A program made the translations under genes and the position numbers. A stretch of DNA of 9,166 bases. Origin: an uncultured Actinomycetes bacterium. GTDB lineage: Bacteria > Actinomycetota > Thermoleophilia > Solirubrobacterales > Thermoleophilaceae. Below, in pieces: positions 1 to 6,044 of this stretch; within the stretch, counting starts at the first letter, position 1, and each line of letters starts with the position of its first letter. The DNA lies in the NCBI GenBank assembly GCA_946481495.1, contig CAMLNW010000100.1, positions 1-9,166 on the forward strand. Reading direction: 5' to 3'. The notes below the pieces were generated by a model. It made no database searches. It was given only the letters and a program-made list of their open reading frames with translations, and was not told the origin of the DNA.

Positions 1-90
1 GTCCTCGAACGCGTGCCCCGCGCCGAACCGCGGTCCCGCCGCCAGCAGCAGGCCGCGCCCTCGAGCAGCCTCCACCAGCGAGGTCGAGAC
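1..90 (-). pseudogene. Fragment of a MocR/GntR-type regulator C-terminus (probable junction remnant)
   Basis: Read on the minus strand, with codons ending at base 1, this stretch gives about 30 residues that include SLVEAARGRGLLLAAGPRFG followed by AGHAFED. This resembles the end of the aminotransferase-like domain in MocR-family GntR regulators, where a short helix leads into a conserved glycine-proline-x-phenylalanine turn and then an acidic/aromatic patch before the last strand. The match is from memory of the family and was not searched. The rest of such a protein (over 400 residues) should lie to the right on the minus strand, but from about base 92 the plus strand clearly reads as EcfT, and the minus frame loses any family likeness. 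It is therefore either a truncated remnant at a rearrangement point or a chimeric assembly edge. The continuation to the left of base 1 is unseen. Confidence 0.45.
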
Positions 91-91
91 G

Positions 92-559
92 GCCGCCGGG
101 CTGCTGCGGGCGGCGGGTGTCGAGCGGCCCGAGCGCGTGCTCTCGCCGTTGCTGCATGCCGCGCTGGACAACGCGCTGCGGATGGGCGACGCCGCGCGCT
201 GCCGGCCGGTCCCGCCAAGCCGGTTGGCGGTCGCCCGCGCGGCCCTTTCGGGAGCACTCGACCGCGCCGTCGAGGTCGCAGCCGCGCTCGAGGTGCGCGG
301 CTACTCGGTTGGCGGTCGCCCGGAACGCCGCCGCCAGCCGTGGTCCCGCCACGATTTGCGCGTCGGGGCGGCTGCCGCGGTCGTCGCGTCTTCCGCCGTC
401 GTCTTCAAGCTCGCCGGCACCGGCGCTGTCGTCGTCTACCCAAGGATCGAGATCGCGTTCGGCCCGTCCGAGCTGCTGCTCTGCGCACTGTTGCTCGGCG
501 CGGTCGCGCTGCCGTTCGCAGGTCGTGGCGCTCGTCTGGGGGTCGCAGCCCGTGCCTGA
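92..559 (+). CDS. ecfT: ECF transporter transmembrane protein EcfT/CbiQ, C-terminal part (5' end missing)
   Basis: This is the C-terminal part of the membrane coupling subunit of an ECF vitamin/metal importer, which links the paired ATPases to the substrate-binding S component. Two Ala-Arg/Arg-Gly coupling motifs typical of EcfT are visible: GDAARCR (185-205) and EVRGY (290-304). They are followed by a basic loop (RPERRRQPWSRHD) and two hydrophobic helices (about 350-415 and 463-515). The protein ends in a short tail at TGA 557-559. The frame is open from base 2, but the residues coded before about base 92 (rich in Pro, Arg and Ser, with no membrane helix) look nothing like EcfT. I therefore place the true homology boundary near 92 and treat the 5' side as foreign. 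The N-terminal membrane helices are absent from this window. The last 8 bp overlap the start of the ATPase gene, which implies translational coupling. Confidence 0.75.
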   Translation, partial: AAGLLRAAGVERPERVLSPLLHAALDNALRMGDAARCRPVPPSRLAVARAALSGALDRAVEVAAALEVRGYSVGGRPERRRQPWSRHDLRVGAAAAVVASSAVVFKLAGTGAVVVYPRIEIAFGPSELLLCALLLGAVALPFAGRGARLGVAARA

Positions 560-2141
560 GACAGCGATCGTCGCGGCGGAGAACCTGTCCTACCGTTACC
601 CCGAGCGCGACGCTCCCGCTCTGCGCGACGTGACGCTCGTGCTCGCGCCCGGCGGCTTCACGCTGCTCGCCGGCGAGTCCGGCTCGGGCAAGTCGACGCT
701 GCTGCGCGCGCTCTGCGGTCTGGTGCCGCACTTCCACGGCGGCGAGGTGTCGGGCGAGCTCGAAGTCGCCGGGATGAGCGTTCGCGACCACGGTCCGGGC
801 GAGCTGGCCGCCGTCTGCGGGACGGTCTTCCAGGACCCCGAGACCCAGGTCGTGATGGGCGGCGTCCGCGCTGAGCTGTCGCTGCCGCTCGAGCACCGTG
901 GCGAGTCGCCGGCCGTGATCGCACGCGCCGTCGAGGAGGTCGCGCTGGCGCTTGGGATTGCTGGTCTGCTCGATCGCCGTACCGACACGCTGTCCGGCGG
1001 CGAGCTGCAGCGCGTGGCGATCGCCGCGGCGCTCGTCCATCGCCCGGCGCTGCTCGTGCTCGACGAGCCGACGTCGCAGCTCGACCCGGTCGCGGGCGAC
1101 GAGCTGGTCTGGCTGCTGCGCCGGCTCAACGAGGAGTGGGGGACGGCGGTCGTGATCGCCGAGCACCGGATCGACCGCTGCCTGCCGGCGGCCGACCGCG
1201 TCGTGGCGATGGCCGACGGCGCCGTGGTCTGCGACGCCGCGCCACGCGAGTTCCTCGACTGGGCGGTAGCTGACGGTGGCAATCTGGCGACGCCGGTCGC
1301 GCGGCTGTTCTCGCTCGCCGACTTGCGTCCGCTGCCGCGATCGGTCAAGGACGCGCGCGACGGCCTGCGCGCGGCGGGGCTGACGCCGGATGCGCTGCCG
1401 GCCGATCCTCCGACGCCGAGAGGGCGTGACCGCAAGGCGTCGGCAGCGCTTGAAGCGCGCGGCGTCTGGCACGAGATCGCGGACGGACCGGCGATCCTGC
1501 GCGGCGTCGACCTCCGCGTCGCGCCTGGTGAGCGGATCGCGCTGATGGGCCGCAACGGCGCCGGCAAGTCGACACTGCTGCGCCATCTCAAGGGGCTGGC
1601 GGCGCCGACCCGCGGTCGCATCGAGCGCACCGGCGAGGTCGCCTTGCTGCTCCAGAACCCGGGCGACTATCTGATCCACGAGCACGCGATCGACGAGGGC
1701 GGCGCCGACGCACTGGCGGCCGCCGGTCTCGCCGAGCGGCCCGATGCCAATCCGCGCGACCTCTCGGGCGGCGAGCGTCAGCGGCTGGCGCTCGAGGTCG
1801 TGCTCGCGGGCGATTCGCCATCCGTCGCCGTCTGCCTCGACGAGCCGACGCGTGGCATGGATCGTGTCCACAAGGACGCGCTCGTCGCGCGGATCGGAGC
1901 GCTCACTGACGGTGGCGCGGCGGTGATCGTCGCGACTCACGACACCGAGTTCGCCGCCGCCTTTGCCGACCGCGTCGTGCTGATGGGCGACGGTGTCGTG
2001 ATCGCCGACGGGCCACCCGCCGAGTTGCTCGCCGGTGGCTGGCACTTCTCGACTGAGGTAGCGCGTGCGCTCGACGGCGCGGGCGGGGCGTTGGTGCCCG
2101 AGCAGGGCGCGGAACTGATCGGAAGGGAGCTGGTTCGATGA
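552..2141 (+). CDS. ecfA: ECF transporter ATPase, two fused ABC domains (EcfA1-EcfA2)
   Basis: This is the ATP-hydrolysing engine of the ECF importer, a 529-residue cytoplasmic protein carrying both nucleotide-binding domains in one chain. Domain 1 has Walker A GESGSGKST (41-49), Q-loop FQDPETQ, signature LSGGE (147-151), Walker B LLVLDEPT (167-174) and switch histidine 205. Domain 2 has Walker A GRNGAGKST (333-341), Q-loop LLQNP, signature LSGGE (404-408), Walker B CLDEPT (428-433) and switch histidine 463. All catalytic motifs are intact in both halves. The linker (about 225-300) is Arg/Pro/Ala-rich. I chose GTG 552 because homology begins a few residues later and a GGGGG run (538-542) sits 9 bp upstream. 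Longer upstream starts in this frame only read through ecfT. Two separate ATPases are the commoner arrangement, although fused versions are well known in Actinobacteria. The gene ends in an ATGA overlap with the next gene. Confidence 0.93.
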   Translation: MPETAIVAAENLSYRYPERDAPALRDVTLVLAPGGFTLLAGESGSGKSTLLRALCGLVPHFHGGEVSGELEVAGMSVRDHGPGELAAVCGTVFQDPETQVVMGGVRAELSLPLEHRGESPAVIARAVEEVALALGIAGLLDRRTDTLSGGELQRVAIAAALVHRPALLVLDEPTSQLDPVAGDELVWLLRRLNEEWGTAVVIAEHRIDRCLPAADRVVAMADGAVVCDAAPREFLDWAVADGGNLATPVARLFSLADLRPLPRSVKDARDGLRAAGLTPDALPADPPTPRGRDRKASAALEARGVWHEIADGPAILRGVDLRVAPGERIALMGRNGAGKSTLLRHLKGLAAPTRGRIERTGEVALLLQNPGDYLIHEHAIDEGGADALAAAGLAERPDANPRDLSGGERQRLALEVVLAGDSPSVAVCLDEPTRGMDRVHKDALVARIGALTDGGAAVIVATHDTEFAAAFADRVVLMGDGVVIADGPPAELLAGGWHFSTEVARALDGAGGALVPEQGAELIGRELVR

Positions 2142-3886
2142 CCTGGCAGATGTCCTCCTTCGTACTGCTCGCGCTCGTCGTGGGCTTCGCCTGGTACGAG
2201 CGCAAGCGCCCGCCGGCGCGTGTCGTCGGCGTCGTGGCCGTTCTGGCCGCGCTGGCCGTCGTCGGGCGGCTCGCGTTCGCCGCGATTCCGAACGTCAAGC
2301 CGACGACCGACATCGTGCTGTTCGCGGGCTATGCGCTCGGCGCCGCGCCCGGCTTCGCCGTCGGCGCGATCGGGGCGATCGCGTCGAACGTCTTCCTCGG
2401 TCAGGGACCCTGGACGGTCTGGCAGATGGCGGCCTGGGGGGCCGTCGGCATCGGCGGCGGCCTGCTCGCCTGGGGCACGCGCGGGCGCGAGCTCGGGCGC
2501 ATCGAGCTGGCGATCTACTGCGGGATCGCGGGGTTTGCCTTCGGTGCCCTGATGGACGTCTACCAGTGGACGCTCGCCGCCCGCCAGGACCTCTCGACCT
2601 ATCTCGCGATCTCGGCGACGTCGCTGCCCTACAACATCGCTCACGCCGTCGGCAACGTCGTCTTCTGCCTGCTGATCGGACCGGTCTTCGTCCGCTCGCT
2701 GCGCCGCTACCGACGCCGGTTCGAGATGACGTGGGCGGCTCCCGCCGCCCGTCGAGGTGCCGCCGGCGGAGCTGTCGCTGCGGTCGTCGCCGGGCTGGCC
2801 GTCGCCACCGCGTTGAGCGCGTCGGCGCCGTCCGCCGATGCCGCGCAGTCGGACGCCGCGGCGGCTGCCTCGGCGCCCGCCCGCGCGGCGACCTACCTGC
2901 GTGGTGCTCAGAACCGCGACGGCGGCTTCAGCGGTAGCCCAGGGCAGTCGTCGAGCTCGCTGATGACTGGTTGGTCCGCGCTGGGGCTGGCCGCCGCGGG
3001 GCTCAACCCACGCGATGCCAAGCGCCCGCGCGGCCGGTCGGCGATCGACTACCTACGTGCGAAGAGCAAGAGCTTCGGCGACATCGGCGAGTTGCAGCGG
3101 ACGATCCTCGTGCTGCGCGCGGCCGGGCTCTCAGCGCGTCGCTTCGCCGGTGCCAACCCGCTGGCCAAGCTGCGGCGTGCGCAGGCCTCCGACGGCTCGT
3201 GGAAGTCGAACACCGCCTGGACGGCATTCGGGTTGCTCGCGCTGCGCGCCGCCCGCGAGCCGGTCAGCTCCGAGCGCGTGCGCAAGGCTGCCGACTTCCT
3301 CGAGCGAGCGCAGGCCAGCGGTGGCGGCTGGGGGTTCGTCCCGTCTTCGTCGGCCGACGTCGACGACACCGGGTCGGTGCTGCAGGCGCTCGCCTCGGCG
3401 GGGCGCCGTGGCGGCACCGCCGCGCGCGCGGGCGTCGACTACCTCCGTGGGGTCCAGAACGCCGACGGCGGCTGGGGCCAGCTCGCCGGACGCGACTCGA
3501 ACGCGCAGTCGACATCGTGGGCGGTGCAGGGACTGGTCGCGGTGCGCACCGCGCTCGGCTCGTTGCGCGCCGATCCGCTTGCCTACCTGCGCGGACTCCA
3601 GCGCCGTGACGGCCACATCTCCTACTCGCGGACGAGCGATCAGACACCGGTTTGGGTGACGTCGCAGGCGCTCGCGGCGTTGCGGCGCAAGCCATTTCCG
3701 CTGGCGCCGGTCAAACGCGGCAAGGCATCAGCCGCGATCGCGGTCCCGACCGGTGCAGGCGCCGGGGCCGGCGGTGGTGGAGACAGCGGTCCAGGCCCCG
3801 CGCTGGTCGCCGCCGGCATAGCGGCCACCCTGGCGCTCGCCGCGGCGATCGGCTGGCGCGTGCGCCACCACGGCGCGACCGCCTGA
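2138..3886 (+). CDS. ECF S-component-like membrane domain fused to prenyltransferase/squalene-oxidase-repeat barrel
   Basis: This 582-residue protein is three times the usual S-component length (about 180-200). Residues 1-195 form a hydrophobic domain with about six helices and the hallmark NVKPTTDIV (52-60) and FLGQGPWTVWQM (86-97) seen in vitamin-type ECF S components, possibly the cobalamin (CbrT-like) group. A basic stretch (RSLRRYRRRF, 186-195) follows, then a signal-peptide-like helix ending near ASAPSADAAQ (about 205-237). Residues 250-520 carry repeats of the prenyltransferase/squalene-oxidase type: AQNRDGGF (257), AQASDGSW (348), AQASGGGWGF (391), VQNADGGWGQ (439) and LQRRDGH (487). 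A Gly-rich linker (540-553), a final helix (554-573) and a basic RVRHH tail end the protein. The predicted topology puts the barrel outside the cell, held by helices on both sides. A GGAAGGGAG ribosome site lies 8 bp before the ATG, which overlaps ecfA's stop. The substrate is not determined; cobalamin or a corrinoid is only a hypothesis. Confidence 0.85.
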   Translation: MTWQMSSFVLLALVVGFAWYERKRPPARVVGVVAVLAALAVVGRLAFAAIPNVKPTTDIVLFAGYALGAAPGFAVGAIGAIASNVFLGQGPWTVWQMAAWGAVGIGGGLLAWGTRGRELGRIELAIYCGIAGFAFGALMDVYQWTLAARQDLSTYLAISATSLPYNIAHAVGNVVFCLLIGPVFVRSLRRYRRRFEMTWAAPAARRGAAGGAVAAVVAGLAVATALSASAPSADAAQSDAAAAASAPARAATYLRGAQNRDGGFSGSPGQSSSSLMTGWSALGLAAAGLNPRDAKRPRGRSAIDYLRAKSKSFGDIGELQRTILVLRAAGLSARRFAGANPLAKLRRAQASDGSWKSNTAWTAFGLLALRAAREPVSSERVRKAADFLERAQASGGGWGFVPSSSADVDDTGSVLQALASAGRRGGTAARAGVDYLRGVQNADGGWGQLAGRDSNAQSTSWAVQGLVAVRTALGSLRADPLAYLRGLQRRDGHISYSRTSDQTPVWVTSQALAALRRKPFPLAPVKRGKASAAIAVPTGAGAGAGGGGDSGPGPALVAAGIAATLALAAAIGWRVRHHGATA

Positions 3887-3903
3887 GCCGTCTGCGGTAC
3901 CGT
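3875..3903 (+). promoter_or_regulatory. Leaderless-type promoter for the nitroreductase gene
   Basis: A TACCGT hexamer (3898-3903) fits the TAnnnT actinobacterial -10 box. It lies exactly 7 bp before GTG 3911, so transcription would begin at the start codon itself. A weak -35 candidate containing GAC lies at about 3875-3880, 17 bp upstream. There is no Shine-Dalgarno sequence in the 24 bp gap, which agrees with a leaderless mRNA. Read-through from the ECF genes remains possible. Confidence 0.5.
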
Positions 3904-3910
3904 CGCCCTC

Positions 3911-4420
3911 GTGGAGCTGGAAGAGGCGATCCGTGGGCGGCGCACCCACAAGGTCTACAAGCAGGAGCCCGTTGAGCGGGCGATCCTCGACGAGTTGCTC
4001 GAGCTGGCGCGCTGGGCGCCCAACCACCATCTGACGAACCCCTGGCGGTTCCGCGTCCTGGGCCCGGAGTCGCTCGCGCGGCTGAAGTCCGCAGCCGGTC
4101 CCGAGGCCGCCGCAAAGCTGGATCGAGCGCCGACGCTGGTCTGCGCCTCGGTCAAGTTGACCGGTGATCCCGTCCAGGACGAGGAGGACGTCTGCGCGGC
4201 CGCCTGCGCCGTCTTCATCGTGCTGCTCGCCGCTCACGACCGCGGGCTCGCCGGCTACTGGCGCACGCCCGGCGTCCTGCGCACGCCGGACGGTGCCGCG
4301 GCGGTCGGGATGGAGCGCGACGAGCTGTTCGTCGGGCTGATCCACCTCGGCCACGCGCGCCAGGAGAAGAGCCCGCCGGAGCGCCTTGCCCCGACCGACT
4401 TCGTGAGCTACTTGCCGTGA
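3911..4420 (+). CDS. Nitroreductase family protein (FMN-dependent oxidoreductase)
   Basis: This is a 169-residue cytoplasmic flavoprotein of the nitroreductase fold, expected to bind FMN as a homodimer and reduce an unknown substrate with NAD(P)H. Visible features are the N-terminal RGRRTHKVY FMN-phosphate motif (8-16), WAPNHHLTNPWRF (35-47), the helix QDEEDVCAAACAVF, GYWRTP (115-120) and the closing GLIHLG (142-147). It is at the short end of the family (usually 180-220) but has all the blocks I expect of the compact type. I chose GTG 3911 because it begins exactly where homology starts and matches the leaderless promoter spacing. Its stop overlaps the start of glpD (GTGA), so the two are translationally coupled. 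The substrate cannot be read from the sequence. There is no evidence that it belongs functionally with the upstream vitamin importer. Confidence 0.88.
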   Translation: MELEEAIRGRRTHKVYKQEPVERAILDELLELARWAPNHHLTNPWRFRVLGPESLARLKSAAGPEAAAKLDRAPTLVCASVKLTGDPVQDEEDVCAAACAVFIVLLAAHDRGLAGYWRTPGVLRTPDGAAAVGMERDELFVGLIHLGHARQEKSPPERLAPTDFVSYLP

Positions 4421-6044
4421 TCGCGCGCGCCGAAGCCCTCGCGACGCTGGAGCGCGACGAGTTCGACGTCGTCGTGATCGGTGGCGGGATCACCGGCGCC
4501 GGCGTCGCGCTCGACGCCGCCTCGCGCGGCTACAGCGTCGCGCTGGTCGAGCGCCAAGACTACGCCGAGGGACCTCCTCGCGCTCGAGCAAGCTGGTCCA
4601 CGGCGGCCTGCGCTACCTGCAGAACTTCGACCTCGGCCTGGTCCGCGAGGCGCTGCTCGAGCGTCAGCTGCTCGTCAACCTGGCGCCGCACCTCGTCCGC
4701 CCGCTGCCGCTGCTGATCCCTGCCTTCGACGGCCGCCGCCCCGACCGCGTGCTCGGCGTCGGCCTGAACATGTACGACGTGATGGCGAGCGATCGCCGGT
4801 TGCGCCGCGGCGGAGGCGACAGCGGCCGCCGGCGTCGCGTCGACGAGGAGTCCTGGAGCCCGGATCGCCACCGCACGGTCGACGCCGCCGAGACGCTGCG
4901 GCTGCTGCCCGCGCTTGCGGACCGCGAGCCGACCGCGGCCTATCTCTTCTACGACTGCCAGACCGACGACGTCCGCCTCACCCTGACGATCCTCGGCGAG
5001 GCCGAGCGCTACGGCGACGCGATCGGTGGCGGCGAGTTCGAGATCCGCGCGACCAACGTCGTCAACGCGACGGGAGTCTGGGCCGACCGAATTCGCCCCG
5101 AGGAGCTGCACCGCGAGGCCGAGGTGCCGACGATCCGTCCCAGCCGCGGCACCCACATCACCGTCTCGCGCGCGCTGTTGAACGTCGTCGGAGGAGCGAT
5201 CGTCCCGGCCGGTGGCGGACGCTCGATCTTCGTGCTGCCGTGGCTCGGCCGCACGCTGATCGGCACGACCGACAACGACTACGACAGCGCCGACCTCGAC
5301 CACATCCCGCCTTCCGGCGATGACGTCGAGTACCTGCTCGATGCCGTCAACGAGTTCTTCGCGACGTCGATCGAGGCCTCCGACCTGACCGGCGCCTACG
5401 CCGGCGTGCGACCGCTGATCGCGACCGGCGACCCGAAGAAGTCGGTCGACATCTCGCGTAAGGCCGAGCTCTACGAGACCAGCTCGGGGCTCGTGACGAT
5501 CACCGGCGGCAAGCTGACCACCTGGCGCCGGATGGCGAAGCTGGCGGTCGACCGGATCGTCGAGCGCGAGGGCCGCGACGCCCCCTGCCGGACCGCGGAG
5601 ATCCCGCTCGGAATGGACATCGATCCCGCCGAGCTGCCTGACGTCGCGGGCGTCGACGACGAGACGCGACAGATGCTGATCGGCCGCTACGGCCACGGCG
5701 CGATCGAGGTGCTGCGGATCGCCGCCGGCGATCCCGAGCTCGCGCGGCGGATATCTCCAGAGCTGCCAGACCTCGTTGCCGAGGCGGTGCTCGCGGCGCG
5801 TCACGAGCAGGCGCGCGGAGTCGCCGACGTCCTGCTACGCCGAACCCGGCTTGGACTGCTCGACGCACCCAACCTGACTGCCGCCGACGCGCCCGGTCCC
5901 CGCGCCGTCGCCAAGGCGATGGCGGCCGAGCTGGCTTGGGACGACACGCGGGTCGCGCAAGAGCTCGAGGACTGGCAGACAGTTGCGGCCGCCGAGGGCC
6001 TGGCGCCCGGCGAGCCGGCAGCCAGCGCTGCGGAGCCGGCATGA
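4417..6044 (+). pseudogene. glpD: Glycerol-3-phosphate dehydrogenase GlpD, frameshifted and internally shortened
   Basis: This is an FAD-dependent, membrane-associated enzyme that oxidises glycerol-3-phosphate to dihydroxyacetone phosphate and feeds electrons to quinone. The N-terminus from GTG 4417 shows the FAD dinucleotide-binding GGGITGAG (residues 22-29) and the ribose-binding glutamate in VERQD. The frame then breaks at GGG 4569-4571. Adding one G restores the family motif GTSSRSSKLVHGGLRYLQ, and the correct frame runs from 4572 to TGA 6042-6044. Downstream blocks are well preserved: LFYDCQTDDVRL, NATGVWADRIRP, RPSRGTHIT, FVLPWLGRTLIGTTDND, YAGVRPL, ITGGKLTTWRRMA and a C-terminal helical domain. 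Between YG (ends 5015) and DAIGGGEFEI (5016 on) about 23-25 residues present in other GlpD proteins are missing, in frame. Two lesions in one gene suggest decay, or errors in a low-coverage assembly. Family identity is certain; whether the gene works is not. Confidence 0.88.

Noticed and set aside
13..633. A 206-residue Arg-rich plus-strand frame at the left edge
   Set aside because: Low-complexity Arg/Ala product crossing both ecfT and ecfA in the wrong frame; no support as a gene.
405..2045. A 546-residue minus-strand open frame opposite the ATPase gene
   Set aside because: It is the antisense shadow of a GC-rich gene: Arg/Asp-rich composition, no motifs, and the plus strand holds two intact ABC domains.
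117..2141. A 674-residue open frame that extends the ECF ATPase far upstream
   Set aside because: Its first 145 codons read ecfT in the wrong frame and have no homology. The ATPase begins at GTG 552 with a ribosome site and the first conserved strand.
2888..3700. A genuine squalene/oxidosqualene cyclase or prenyltransferase enzyme
   Set aside because: Too short (about 270 residues of barrel against about 630 in squalene-hopene cyclase), anchored in an ECF operon, and only one DxDD-like motif. A binding barrel is more likely.
4560..5804. A 414-residue minus-strand open frame opposite glpD
   Set aside because: Shadow frame rich in Arg, Asp and Val without motifs. The plus strand carries unmistakable GlpD blocks in two frames.
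5936..6040. A longer start for the FolP-like protein inside glpD
   Set aside because: Those codons are the out-of-frame end of glpD. Homology and a GGAG site point to ATG 6041.
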